A DNA stretch of 64,000 nt from the NCBI GenBank assembly GCA_949358305.1, contig OX442324.1:992001-1056000 (forward strand), read 5' to 3'. Made by a program: the position numbers and the translations under genes. The notes beneath the pieces are model-generated. The model searched no databases, was not told the origin of the DNA, and saw only the letters and a list, made by a program, of their open reading frames with translations. The stretch's first letter is position 1, and the number at the start of each line of letters is the position of its first letter. This DNA is from Strigamia acuminata. Lineage: Eukaryota > Arthropoda > Chilopoda > Geophilomorpha > Linotaeniidae. Shown one piece after another: positions 10,688-21,185 of the stretch.

Positions 10688-11124
10688 GGTGCGTTCAATC
10701 TGCGAGACGAAAGTCACTTAACTGACTTAACTGACTTTTAGAGGGCGGAAGTGACGATAATTACGTCACATTTTGCCCAAGTAAAGTCACTTAAGTGACT
10801 TTCAGGAAAGTAACTGGAAAGTTACTTTTCTGCCTTTTAAAAGTCACTTATGTGCGTGCGCATGCGCATTGCACATTTAACAAACTACAGTGGCAGCCAT
10901 TTTGTTCTCGATGAACACGGTAAATTCACGTGTGGCATACGGTAGATTCACGCGTGGCTTCACGTGTGGCACACGGTAGATTCACGTGTCACACGGTAAA
11001 TTCACGTGTGGCACACGGTAAATGGAAATGGAAGTGGTGGTAAGTAAGTGCATTCAATGAAAAGTGACTTTGAGGAAAGTAAGGAAAGTGAAAGTCACTT
11101 CTTCTAACACAGATTGAACGCACC
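10688..11124. mobile_element. MITE inside the Pol frame of element F, 437 bp, TA target
   Basis: Short non-autonomous DNA transposon. The left end starts GGTGCGTTCAATCTG and the right end is its inverse, CAGATTGAACGCACC. TA dinucleotides at 10686-10687 and 11125-11126 flank it, which fits a Tc1/mariner-type or similar TA-targeting family. Subterminal AAGTCACTT words recur at both ends. There is no coding capacity. It falls between protease and reverse transcriptase and stops the frame after six foreign codons. Confidence 0.88.
10916..11024. repeat. Minisatellite of about 22 bp with CACGTG in the MITE
   Basis: Four to five diverged units made of CGGTAAATTC or CGGTAGATTC followed by ACGTGTGGCACA or close variants. 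Several units contain a TCACGTG E-box-like core. It is the centre of the 437-bp MITE. Confidence 0.7.
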
Positions 11125-12396
11125 TATTGTCTTTTTCACTTTACTCGAAGTTCTCGAAGTTTCCTTTCGTTTTGGTGACCAAACATTCGACCACGTGGTT
11201 CGACTGCGATGCCTAATTGTCTTTACTTGACGTTGTGAGTCGTCGTTCGGATACTCAAAAACCTCATTTTTCAATGGTTGATGTAATAGCAGCACACAGT
11301 TAATGTCGCTGGGTGGCGCAGGCCTTTTGAGTATTTTATTTGGAACAATCTCACTTATTTTAACTGGCGGAGTTGCTGATTTATCCAGTTCCTCCGGTGC
11401 CATTGGTAATACGAGAATTGACTCGGATTTTTTGGCGTCTTCATAGGTCACGAATTTACGAATTTCATCTGAGCCAGCCAAGCTCCACTGGCTCCTTCCA
11501 TGATCGATGGTTGCTCCGACCGCTTGGTTAAAGTCTCGTCCGAGGATTAAGTCATTTTTGGCATCAGGCAACACCAAACACACGAATTTCACTACCCCTA
11601 ACGGCGCTCGCAACGCAAGCGTCACTGATTTTGAAGCAGTAACTACGTGTCCGGATGCGACCTGTACCTTTTCATGTAAATTAATAAATTCGAGCCCCAT
11701 TTTTTCGTGAAGTTGTTGAAATAATTCCTCGCTCATGATACAAGTTTGAGCACCTGAATCTAAAAGCGCGGTAACTGATACGTTTGCCCAAGATACCTTT
11801 ACGCATGGAGCTTCTCTGCGCAATCTATCTGCGCGTGTTATCTCAATAATTGGTTCTTGAGATTCTTTAAGCTCTTCCGATGTCAACATGACAAAAGATA
11901 CCTTCATTGGAGCGATCACTTCCTCGGGCGCTTTAGCTGAATTGGCACTGGAAGTAGTCTTAATAATGGGTAGTTTAAAGTTTTTACTCACATTCTTGGT
12001 GATTTGTTTCTGTGCCGTCGCAGTTTGCAAAGCTGTCGACTTCGAAACAGGTCCAGATGCTAGTTGGAAAGCCACAGGTTGCAAAACTGAAGTTTTCCTG
12101 TGATTCGTCACTGTCGGTGATGAAGATGGAGGTGTGGATGATACAACACTAATTCCTGGTTTAGACTCACTAGGAGTGATAGACAGAGTAGTTGTTGTTG
12201 GAATAATCCTCTCGGAAATGTTCTCGTCGAGGATGATGTTGGGTGGAGCACGTCTTGTTGATTCCACACGTTTTACGCTTGTGGAGACCGGTTGGTTTAC
12301 TTGCGGCCTGGCTCCGCCGGTCGTGGGAACTTCAGGCCGTCGGAGTTTTCCTGCCTCTCGAAAACTTTGTAGCACACAGAACAAATAGGGCGCCAA
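11125..12396 (-). CDS. Protease of element F (N-terminal part of the Pol frame)
   Basis: Aspartic protease that would cut the Gag-Pol polyprotein. The DSGAQTC active-site triad (the Ser form of DTG) lies about midway, near 11745-11765, followed by a hydrophobic flap-like stretch and ILGRDF. The ORF overlaps Gag by 100 bp and lies in the -1 frame relative to it, the usual retroviral arrangement for programmed -1 frameshifting. The last true codon is just before the MITE at 11124; codons beyond that come from the MITE end. Residues before the protease are low-complexity Thr/Ser/Pro. Confidence 0.88.
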
Positions 12397-14204
12397 GTAG
12401 TGTTATCAATCATGTACCACCAATCCTTTTTCGTTTTGCGCCAAGCTGCACCTTTTTCGGGAAACTTGACACTTGTTGGAGGTTTTGGTGATGGCGCAAA
12501 TGTAACAACGGAGGTAGAACAGACATGGTCCTTTGGGAGATCTGCAGGGGGCGCGATTGTGGTGGAATTTACTGAAATGTTCACCTTTTGCGCAGCTCCG
12601 GCGACAGAACTCTTTTTGGTGTCTACTTCTGGTTCCGACTCACTGCTGCTACTTGAATTTGGTTCCTGTGGCGGCGAAGGTCGCTCGGGTCGGGCTTCCA
12701 GCGCAGCTAGTTCTAACATAAGTTGTTGTTTACGATAGCGCGTAAAACGTCTGGCGTCGTTGGACGTGGAAGGTTTAGATTCGGCTTCACCTCTGGACTT
12801 GTCCACAGATTTCAACACGGTGGGGGATGAGGGGTTTGCTTCTGAAAGAGGTGCAAACTGATCAACGAGACCCAAATGTTTATACTCAGTTTTGCGATGA
12901 GAGTCGAGTAGTAATCGATTGTCCACGTCGTTTCCCATTTGGATTGCTTCGTCGATTGTTTTGACGTGCATTGTTCTCAAAAGTTGGACGACGTCGGACA
13001 ACAGCATGTTCTGTGCCTTCTCCCATTGTAATCCAGGGTCCGTGTAGCCTGCAATTTCTAAATAGTATATTATTTCGCTGAGGAAAGTCATGGTGGATTC
13101 TCCACTGCGTTGCTTGCGATTTGCAATTTTCACGTTGGCAGCCGCTGAATTCATGGAGAATGCCTTACGAAACAATGCCTCGAAATCATTCCATGTTTTG
13201 GGTTTCGGTTTGAGTGCCAACCACCAACGTTGCGCCTTGTTGCGGGTTGCTTGAATTATATTTACTTTCAAATACTCCTCCTCGGGCATGCGTGTGGAAT
13301 ACATATGCGCATATAATTGCGCAAGAAACAAATTAACAGAGTCAAGTGTGGCCTTCTCAGGGTCAAAATGGGGGAGTTTTTCTTTATAATTGTTATATCC
13401 TCGTGAAGAGTCCTCTCGCCTTACTCGAATTGAGGGCAAGGACAATTGGGCCCTTACTCCGGATGGGTGCCCGGTGTTATTAATTTTGGCACATAACAAA
13501 GAATTCATCACCTGCTGATTGGCTTTTGTTGAATCCACAATTTGTGATGCCACGGATGGACATTGAGTAAAAGTAGTGGCCTGCGTCATTACCGGTGGCG
13601 TTGTTGTTGTAGACGTCGGTTGCGCAGTGATGGTTGTGGGCGCAATTTGTTGTTGGTGGTTCGCTCCTCCACACAGAGGAACTTCCGTGGAAAGTTCATT
13701 TCCTAATGGTGCCGAATTGCCTATTACCCTTATGGATCCATGCGAGGACCCATCATCCTCGGACGGGGGTGTCGTCGGACGTGGAGGGCTAGTGCCTTGT
13801 TGGTAAATGCTACGCATTTCTTTGAGTAATCCCTGTGCCTGAACGAAAAACTGATTACGAATATCACACATCAATAAAGCTTCGGAATGTAAAATTGCCG
13901 GATTCATTGATATTCCTGACACGCCAGGAGTGAAGAAAGCTGGAGGCACGAGCTGATACGCTGGTGTTGACGTGGCAACTGTCGTTGGCGCAGAAATGTT
14001 TACGCCAGGTATTGGAGCCGACAAGTTGTCGCGAAAAGTTTGCGGCATTGAATTCGCAATGGTTATCAATAACTCACTTTGTTCCGCTCGTGCTCGCCTT
14101 AAACGCTCATAACGCTGCCAGTCGAGAGACGAAGCCAGCTCGTCCAAATCAAAGGGGTCTCTTACAGTGGGGTTTTCCTCACCGTTTCCCAACTCATTCG
14201 ACAT
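12297..14204 (-). CDS. Gag of element F, 635 aa
   Basis: Structural protein of the retrotransposon particle. The central part, about residues 290-420, has the retrotransposon Gag pattern (KLPHFDP...VNLFLAQL, then KAQRWWLALK and WNDFEALFRKAF). The N-terminal half is Pro/Thr-rich. There is no classical CCHC knuckle; only CSVCYKVFER near the C terminus could bind zinc. It starts with an ATG at 14204, about 100 bp after the 5' LTR, and is followed by protease in the -1 frame. Confidence 0.88.
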   Translation of the reverse strand: MSNELGNGEENPTVRDPFDLDELASSLDWQRYERLRRARAEQSELLITIANSMPQTFRDNLSAPIPGVNISAPTTVATSTPAYQLVPPAFFTPGVSGISMNPAILHSEALLMCDIRNQFFVQAQGLLKEMRSIYQQGTSPPRPTTPPSEDDGSSHGSIRVIGNSAPLGNELSTEVPLCGGANHQQQIAPTTITAQPTSTTTTPPVMTQATTFTQCPSVASQIVDSTKANQQVMNSLLCAKINNTGHPSGVRAQLSLPSIRVRREDSSRGYNNYKEKLPHFDPEKATLDSVNLFLAQLYAHMYSTRMPEEEYLKVNIIQATRNKAQRWWLALKPKPKTWNDFEALFRKAFSMNSAAANVKIANRKQRSGESTMTFLSEIIYYLEIAGYTDPGLQWEKAQNMLLSDVVQLLRTMHVKTIDEAIQMGNDVDNRLLLDSHRKTEYKHLGLVDQFAPLSEANPSSPTVLKSVDKSRGEAESKPSTSNDARRFTRYRKQQLMLELAALEARPERPSPPQEPNSSSSSESEPEVDTKKSSVAGAAQKVNISVNSTTIAPPADLPKDHVCSTSVVTFAPSPKPPTSVKFPEKGAAWRKTKKDWWYMIDNTTWRPICSVCYKVFERQENSDGLKFPRPAEPGRK

Positions 14205-14285
14205 GATGAAAAAATAATGAAAATGATTAATAATTTAAACGAAAACTTAACTTTCTTGCGCGTTTTCAGCCTAAATAAGCGCGAA

Positions 14286-14302
14286 TCCTGTCACGTTCGC
14301 CA
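14286..14302 (-). promoter_or_regulatory. Primer-binding site of element F
   Basis: Three bases inside the 5' LTR the minus strand reads TGGCGAACGTGACAGGA. It starts with TGG, as needed to pair with a tRNA CCA end. From general knowledge it resembles the tRNA-Arg sites of insect mdg1/412-type elements; the exact tRNA is an inference. Confidence 0.8.
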
Positions 14303-14305
14303 TGT

Positions 14306-14977
14306 TGTCACGATTAATTCTGTTGGTATAATTAATTCCTAACAATATCGCGCAAAAACTAATTCGCGCAATAGTAATGGGCAAAGTTCGTAGATTTCCC
14401 TAAACGTTGTTTCCTTCAAATGAGGACATCCAGAAACTCAGGAAACCTAATACTCGCGTTTGACTAACATAATTTATATTGGACAGTTCCTTGCTTACGG
14501 CGGGTGTTGTAGTCGTAAAAGAATGGAAGCACGGTGATATTAACCTAAAGTGGAAAGGGGATATCATCGGGCAGTGATAATATAAAAGATGGCGGCTTGG
14601 AAAATAGCGCAATAGGGTTAGATGTGGAGGCGCTTGTTGAAGGCGCAAATAATAGTAGACTAGATCTAGATGTTACTAAGGGAAATTGGTGTTATCCATT
14701 AGAGAGCATAAGAAGAAGTAATTAAACTTAGGATGATTGGAAAGAGGAAAACTCAGTCATGTGACTGGTCAGATCAATTAGAGAAGGGGTGGAAAGGTGA
14801 AAATAGGAGTTTAATTGTTAAGAATAATGATATGCGCATCTTCCAGATTGCGCATTCATTAAATGAAGATGAGCAATAGAGATGAATCATCACAAGTGAG
14901 CGAAACAAGAAAATATTATAAGAAATAAGATTGGGTTATTCTAAATTAAAAATAGGCGGGTAGACGTGCCCGTGACA
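14306..14977 (-). repeat. 5' LTR of element F
   Basis: Partner of 99-771, with the same TG...CA ends and the same AAGATGGCGGC motif (14586-14596). One base shorter than the other copy in a G run and differing by about one substitution. The four bases after it, ACAT, repeat the four bases before the left LTR. Confidence 0.95.
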
Positions 14978-15041
14978 ACATATTCTTGCTTTTAACATAA
15001 ATAAAAAATAAAAATTAATATAAAAAATTTTACAAATGTAA

Positions 15042-15395
15042 TCAAATATTATTACTTACTCTTGTTGTTGAAATCCACTTGAATCTGCTTGGGACTGCTT
15101 GATCTTTTAAAAAGCGACGTGTTGAATGCAACAGCGGTTTGAAATCGTGTCCATAAAAGTGATCAGAACATACTTTTGTATGTGGCTTAAGAGAAAATTG
15201 AGGTCCCACGTCCCTGCGAATTTTTACAAGCCATTGCTTTTTCAAATTCTTGTCGGCAGGAAAATTGTGAAAAGTAACCCTTTTTCCACATTTTTTTGCA
15301 TTGTTGTTGCATTCAGGCACGCAACAGGATGTTTTAGCTTTACGTTTCTTCTCAGATTGTTGGGTGTCGGGCGATTGACATTGTTTATTTTCCAT
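15042..15395 (-). CDS. THAP-domain exon
   Basis: A first exon encoding a C2CH THAP zinc finger, a sequence-specific DNA-binding domain found in transcription factors and in P-element-type transposases. Seen: C24/C25 and C29, the TFHNFP motif near 41-46, the invariant Trp at 55, C76-S-D-H79-F, and the closing AVP at 100-102. ATG is at 15395. A GTAAGT donor follows the codon ending at 15060, so the reading to the stop at 15042 is probably intronic. The next exon should lie downstream on the minus strand, which is where element F has inserted. Whether this was a host gene or a transposase cannot be told from one exon. Confidence 0.8.
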   Translation of the reverse strand: MENKQCQSPDTQQSEKKRKAKTSCCVPECNNNAKKCGKRVTFHNFPADKNLKKQWLVKIRRDVGPQFSLKPHTKVCSDHFYGHDFKPLLHSTRRFLKDQAVPSRFKWISTTRVSNNI

Positions 15396-15706
15396 CGTAT
15401 CGTATAATAAACACTACTACTCGAACGAATCAAGAACCGGAAATGGTTTTTTACCTACTCGGGAGATGTTGCATTCTCTCGCTAGGTGGTGCGCATGCTA
15501 ATGCGAAAACTGTCTATACTTTGATATCAAGTAGGAATGATTATTAATACTAATTAATACATCATCTTTTACCATTGAAACCTCATAAATAGCTTTATTT
15601 AGGAATTATATCAGTTTTACACAGAATAATGTAAAAATACCGTCATAATGGCGTAACAGCGCTTTTCCGGAGAAAATAGGCATTTATAGCCATTGTAAAC
15701 CGTCAT
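15396..15706. other. Intergenic region upstream of the THAP exon
   Basis: No gene seen. It should include the promoter of the THAP exon. Near its right end, sequence unrelated to copia joins the truncated 5' end of copia A. Confidence 0.5.
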
Positions 15707-15711
15707 AGGCT

Positions 15712-16341
15712 GTGAGCAAGAAAACGGCCAAAGAGGTGTGGGAAAGCCTAAAGACGGCCTACCAGCCCACGACGCGTGCGCGCAAAGCGCGTTTACGGCG
15801 AGAATTCTTGCAAATGCGACTCGAGGACCAGGAGGAGATGATGGTGTTCTGTGCACGGGTTGACCGCAAAGCGGACGAACTCAAAAAGGTCAAAATAATT
15901 CTAACGGAAGAGGAGATCGCCTTCCAATATTTAGACTTTTTGTCGGCGGACTATGAAACAATGAAACAGACATTATATCATTGGGAGGACAGTGAATTCA
16001 CTTCTGCGAAGGTTCGAGAACGTCTGTTAAGCGAATATAACAGGATGTTCGACCACGGCTCGACTTTTGGCTTGGGAAAAGACGACGAACGCGGTCTAGA
16101 GACTGGAGCTTTCGCGTCAAGAAATCCCCCGTGGCTTAAGAAGCCATCCACACCTTTTAAAAAGGGAGTCTGCTTCAACTGTGGCGGTGAAGGCTACTTT
16201 TCACGAGACTGTCCGTCAGCACGGAAAACGGAATTTGCTAACAAGCAAGCGGCACAGGGAACTGGTGCACAAGCGGCCAAGACGTCGAAGGGACGCGGAC
16301 GTGGTCGCGGACCACAGGGCAAGAAAGCCCACGCTACCGTC
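15712..16341 (+). pseudogene. Gag of copia A, N-terminally truncated
   Basis: UBN2/copia-type Gag with VWESLKTAYQP and LRREFLQMRL, then a CCHC knuckle (CFNCGGEGYFSRDC) near 16171-16212 and a basic RGRGRG tail. The usual N-terminal part is absent, so the apparent start is not a true start. The frame runs into a 471-bp insert at 16342. Protease and integrase resume in the same frame after it, as 471 is a multiple of three. Confidence 0.85.
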
Positions 16342-16812
16342 TTCCCCCGAATATAACACCCTGGTGTTGTATTCGAATACAACACCATGGTGTTGTATTC
16401 GTCAAATTCCATGTAAGTTTGGAAAAAAAGAAAATTGTTAATATATATTGAAAACTGTGATTAAAAAAACAAACAATATCTTGTATGTTTTTATTTTTTG
16501 TGTTTTATTTAAAGAAACAAAAACAACAATAAAAATAAACTAAATGAAAACGAACGTGTGCTGTTTCGGTAGCGTTTTGGAAGCATGCACTGTACGTCTT
16601 TCATAGTTTGCGAAAAATTAGAATATAACACCATGGTGTTGTATTCGAAAACAATACAAAATTCGAATATAACACCACGGGGGTGTATTCGAATATAACA
16701 CCATGGTGTTATAGCTGAAGTGGTGTTATATTCGAATTTTTGCTCAATGTTTGCAAACTTGCCATTTTGAGCAAAACTCGAATACAACACCATGGTGTTA
16801 TATTCGGGGGAA
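16342..16812. mobile_element. Palindrome-rich insert in copia A, 471 bp
   Basis: Foreign DNA between Gag and protease. The ends are inverted: TTCCCCCGAATATAACACC on the left and the inverse, ending ATTCGGGGGAA, on the right. Inside, palindromes of 25-30 bp built around CACCATGGTG recur at the left end (two in tandem), near 16621-16647, near 16690-16710, near 16725-16740 as an imperfect form, and at the right end. There is no coding sequence of its own. Target duplication is unclear, at most TC. I do not recognise the family. Confidence 0.7.
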
Positions 16813-18426
16813 TCTGAGCACGACACGCTGGTGTCGGAAGTGATTTCAGCGGACAATGCTGGACAGAGTCCAAAAGTTTCCCTTGTGTCCGGTGGTCCAA
16901 TAGACACGGGCTGGTACATCGATTGTGGAGCCACGGACCACTTCACGTTCAAGCGAGAGTGGTTAAGCGATTTCAAGCCATTGGTGGGCGCAACGGTCCA
17001 AATGGGCGAAGGAAGTTCTCGCATAGAGGGGGTCGGCACTGTGGATTTCGTGGCGACGTTTGGTCGACGAACCAAGAAGATTACAATGAAGAACGTTTTC
17101 TTTACCCCGAACTTCCGCAAGAATCTTATCTCGCTGGGCAGGGCCGACGAGTCCGGATTGACCACCGTCGTGAAAAATGGAAAAATGAACATATATCGGA
17201 ACAAAGCATCGGAACCAACTTTAACAGCAGTTCGCCTCAACAACAGAATGTATAAATTGGATTGTCAAATCGAGGCTCAAACTGTAAGTGTGAGTGCATC
17301 TGCTACGCCTAGCGATGCAATCACATTAGAGCTGGTACCAACTATTGTAAAACAACCACTAACACAACCTAGTTTTAGTAGCGTACTAAATGCCAGCAAT
17401 GGCGGAGGCAAAGGGTCGTTTACTAGTAATGGCGTACAAGCGCAAGCGAGCGATGTTTCAAAGAGCAGAGCGCAGCAGGGTAGTGTTAGGGGCAATTCTA
17501 AACGAAGTTTAGCAGCGAGAGGCACGTTTGCCAGAGTAGACAAGCCACTACATATTGATTATTGGCATGGCAGAATGGGCCACATGCATGTCAAAAGAAT
17601 CCAGGAGATGGAGAAATCTCAGGACGTTTTGGGCGTGAAGTTAACGAGGGACCCCGGTAGTCATTGTGAGGCATGTGCAAAAGCTAAGAGCACACGTGCA
17701 AGTTTCCCACCAATTGGGGTGATAAAATCATCCAGTGTACTTGAGTTGGTGCACATGGACGTGTGGGGGAGGACTAACACGACTTTCTTAGGGGGTGCGG
17801 GTTATTATTTAATAATAATCGACGACTTTTCACGCTACATGTGGTTCATTACGATGAAGCACAAGAATGAAGTCTTGGAAAAATTCAAGAAATGGCAAAT
17901 GGAAGTGGAAAGAGCCACGTCTTGCCAAGTGAAAGGAATTAGAACAGATAATGGGGGAGAATTCATTTCGAGAGCGTGGCAGGCCCACATTGATGCGCAA
18001 GGCATTAGATGCGAGCGCACAAACCCCCATTCACCAGAAATGAATCCGGTGGCGGAGCGCGCCAACCGAATTATCCTCAATGGCATAAGGGCCATGAGGC
18101 TAGAGACTGATTTACCGAAGTACTTATGGGCAGAGTTGGGGACCACGTTGATTTATTTGAAGAATCGGTTTCCCCACTCTACACTGCAGGGCAGAACCCC
18201 ATACAATGTGTTTTATGGCCGCAAAGTGTCGGTGCGACATTTGCGCTGCATAGGCAGCAAAGTCTATGTACACATCCCATCACAGGCCAGGAAGAGCAAG
18301 CTGGACCAGAGAGCGTGGTCAGGGGCCCTGGTGGGGTATGGGATTGATACTCAGGGCTATAGAGTGTGGGACAAAGCTAATAGGAGAGTTGTCACGTCAA
18401 AGCACGTAAATATATATGAAGATATA
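16813..18426 (+). pseudogene. Protease-integrase part of copia A
   Basis: Copia-type polyprotein segment. Protease shows WYIDCGATDHFTF near 16913. It is followed by the GAG-pre-integrase region, with an HxxxH and CxxC pattern (WHGRMGHMH then CEACAKAKS). The integrase core has MDVWG, RTDNGGEF and NPVAERANR for the DDE triad, and a C-terminal LVGY block. The frame is open up to the MITE at 18427. Removing the MITE and one TA (768 bp) keeps the frame, so this part was intact before that insertion. Confidence 0.85.
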
Positions 18427-19192
18427 CAGGGTGGTCAGAAAGTCTGGTTCTATGTAAATAATTTCCAAACTGTTTTAGAATGATGATTCAGCAAAATTAT
18501 TATAAGGGTAGTATGTCGGGGGATATCCAATTATGACATCCAATTTGACGTCTGAGGTCATCTTCAAGGTTATCCATATTGTAACTCGAGAACCGTGACA
18601 GATAAAGCAAAAAGATGAATTAGAAAGTTGTAGAGCATCATCCAATTAGTCTAGAACCGTTCTTAAAAAAACTATTTCTTACTGAAAAGTTTTGAGAAAA
18701 AAGGTCTGAAACATTAGTCTACTCAGCATTGAAACTCAGCTTTGTAACCTAAAACTATTGAGGCAACCAAGCTAATTCTCAATTAGGACATTTTATTTGG
18801 TCATACTTGTAAGTGGAAGATAGGAAACACAAAAGAAAAGAAATAATTTATTTTGGAAATACATTCCAACATGATTGTTTTAGGTTACAAAGCTGAGTAG
18901 ACTAACATTTCAAACCTTTTTTTCTCAAAACTTTTCGGTAAGAGATAATTTTTCTAAGAACAGTTCTAGACTAATTAGATAGTCCTCTACAACTTCCTAA
19001 TTCACTTTTTCTCTCTATCTGTCACGGTTCTCGAGTTACAATATGGATGACCTTGAAGATGACCTCTGAGGTTAAGTTAAATGTCATAATTGGATTTTCC
19101 CCGACATACTACCCTTACAATAATTTTGCTGAATTAACATCTAGAACAGTTTGGGAATTATTTACATAGAACCAGACTTTCTGACCACCCTG
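18427..19192. mobile_element. Foldback MITE with arms of about 310 bp, TA target
   Basis: Non-autonomous DNA element of 766 bp. The right arm is the inverse complement of the left arm for about 310 bp with scattered differences, leaving a short loop. The tips read CAGGGTGGTCAGAAAG. TA is present on both sides (18425-18426 and 19193-19194), as for Tc1/mariner-like families. No ORF belongs to it. It interrupts the integrase-RT linker of copia A. Confidence 0.88.
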
Positions 19193-19194
19193 TA

Positions 19195-20646
19195 TATTGG
19201 TACGAGGGGGATGAGAAAGAAATGAGAGTTGAACCGACTAAGAGTCAGGGCACGGGATACATTGGATATGTACCGGTGTGGGAAGAATCAGAGGATGAAG
19301 AGAGTGTGGCGCAGGCCCCATCCCAACTCCCACCGGTGTCCCAACCTCCTCCTCCACCTATTCCTGGAGCTAAGTCCCCACCATTACCCACATTGAAGTC
19401 GCTGGGGAAACAGCAGAGCATTCCGGGTGTGTCTGCCATTCCACCAGTTCCTGGAGCTAAGCCTCCATTACCTACGACTCCAAAACCCATTTTGAGACAA
19501 AGAAGTGTTCCTAATGCATCAACGGTTCCCCCACCTCCTCCACCCGCTGAAAGGGACACAGATCCAGATTATGTGTTATCTGAACATGGCAATAGTAGCC
19601 GAGATGAATCGTTTGTCGATTCGGAGGAGACACTGCCATTAACGGCAGAGGGTGGGAACGAAAGAGATCCGGATGGTGATGAAGAGGAAGAGCTTATACC
19701 TTTGGATATGAAAGATTGGAAAAGAGTTGAGGTTACTCGAAAGCGGGGAAAAACCAAGGGTCGGATTGATGTATATTATGAGACGCCTACTAAGGTTAGG
19801 CTGCGGACCCGATTGGAAGTCTGTCGTTGGTGCGACGACGAGGGTTATGTGTATAACCCCGATTATTTCGAGTTTCTCCCGCGTGGACCTGACAAAACCC
19901 CTCAACAGCCTCATGCATACATGTGTATGGCCGAGCCCAACACATATGAAGATGCTGTCACTAATATTGACAAAGTCAATTGGGAAAAGGCGATGGACGA
20001 GGAGATCGATGTCTTTACGGAAAGAAAGGTTCATGTCGAGGTCGATATTGATGAGGGAAAGACCCTTTTGGAAAATAAGTGGATATATAAAATAAAACGA
20101 GACCATACGGAGAAAATCCAACGTTACAGGACTAGGCTAGTAGCACAAGGTTTTGGACAAAAACCTGGTTTTGATTATGGAGAAGTTTTCTCCCCAGTCG
20201 TGAACTTTGTCATTGTGACGATTTTCTTCTGTATGTTAGTAGTATTGCAGGGCTGGAGAGACGTCCACATAGACATCAAGGCCGCGTATCTCTACGGGGA
20301 CCTTGACGTGCCCCAATACATGTTGATACCAAAGGGGTATCGAACCGCCTTAAATGAAGGCAAATGTTGGCGACTCGAGAAAGCCCTATACGGGTTACAC
20401 CAAAGTGGCAGGATGTGGTTTCAAAGGCTGCACCTAGAGCTTTTGAAAATCGGATTCTCGAGCGTGCCCGGCTTAAACTGTGTGTATGCACTGGGTGGGG
20501 ATGTAATCTTAATCGTTTACGTGAATGACATTGTTATCTTTACACGAGATGCTGAAGTCGAGGGATACATTCTCCAGTGGATAAGCGAGGTCTTCGAAAT
20601 GGTAAATTTGGACCCGGTAACATTACTCTTAGGAGTTGAGTTCTAA
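19195..20646 (+). pseudogene. Reverse transcriptase part of copia A
   Basis: Begins with a Pro/Ser-rich linker (PPPPPIPG-type repeats), then the copia RT: NKWIYKIKRD, RLVAQGF, FSPVVNF, IKAAYLYGDL, KALYGLHQSG and the catalytic box as YVNDIVIF, where the usual YVDD has become YVND. Loss of one catalytic Asp plus the stop after LLGVEF shows that this RT is dead. Confidence 0.85.
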
Positions 20647-21173
20647 GATATCTTAAAACCACGAAAGATTATTGTATCGATCTGTCAAAGTGCGAAAACT
20701 TTGAACTGTCGGCTTATACCGACGCGTCCTACGCTACCGATCAGGACAAACGAAGGAGCTTCGGGGGCCATATTGTATTCCTAGAAGGAGTTCCTATTAT
20801 GTGGTCTTGCCGCCGTCAGCGAATGACGACTTTGTCGATTATGGAGAGTTAGTTTTTGGCGATCGTTGACGGCGTGCGTGAACTCATATGGCTCTCGCGT
20901 ATTTTTGAGATTGATCTTGTCGAATGTTTGTTCGATTGCAAGCGACCAAGTATTTTAGCGGATTCGACTGCCGCCATACAGTACTCCAAAAATAGAGTGG
21001 AGAATAGGTCGAATAAACATATCGATGTCAAGTATCACTTCCTTCGCGACCTATACGAAGCTGGGAAATTTAGCATTCATCACATCCCAGGCGAATCAAA
21101 TATCGGGGACCTCTTAACCAAATGGTTATCGCGCCCGCGTTTGCGGATGTTGATTGAGAATGTCTTTGCTTGA
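20647..21173 (+). pseudogene. RNase H remnant of copia A
   Basis: After the RT stop, sequence jumps to the RNase H domain (AYTDASYATD near 20714, then RRQRMTTLSIMES with a stop near 20850, and ADSTAAIQYSKN, KHIDVKYHFLRD, LTKWLSRPR in the last 105 codons, 20856-21173). About 100 codons between RT and RNase H that related copias keep are missing. Clearly non-functional. Confidence 0.8.
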
Positions 21174-21185
21174 AAGTTATAAGTG

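Larger units (their letters stand above)
99..14977 (-). mobile_element. Ty3/gypsy LTR retrotransposon F, 14.9 kb
   Basis: A long LTR retrotransposon lying on the minus strand. It has two LTRs of 673 and 672 bp that differ by about one substitution and one indel by eye, so insertion was recent. TG...CA termini are flanked by the 4-bp duplication ACAT (95-98 and 14978-14981). A primer-binding site and a polypurine tract sit at the expected ends. The order in the direction of transcription is Gag, protease, RT-RNase H-integrase, then two extra ORFs that are not part of the usual Ty3 gene set. At almost 15 kb it is two to three times the usual Ty3 length; the excess is the extra ORFs, a Pol insertion, a long 3' non-coding region and a MITE. 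Confidence 0.95.

Noticed and set aside
16509-17243. Minus-strand ORF of 244 codons
   Set aside because: It runs antisense through the palindromic insert and the copia A protease and has no domain; a shadow frame.
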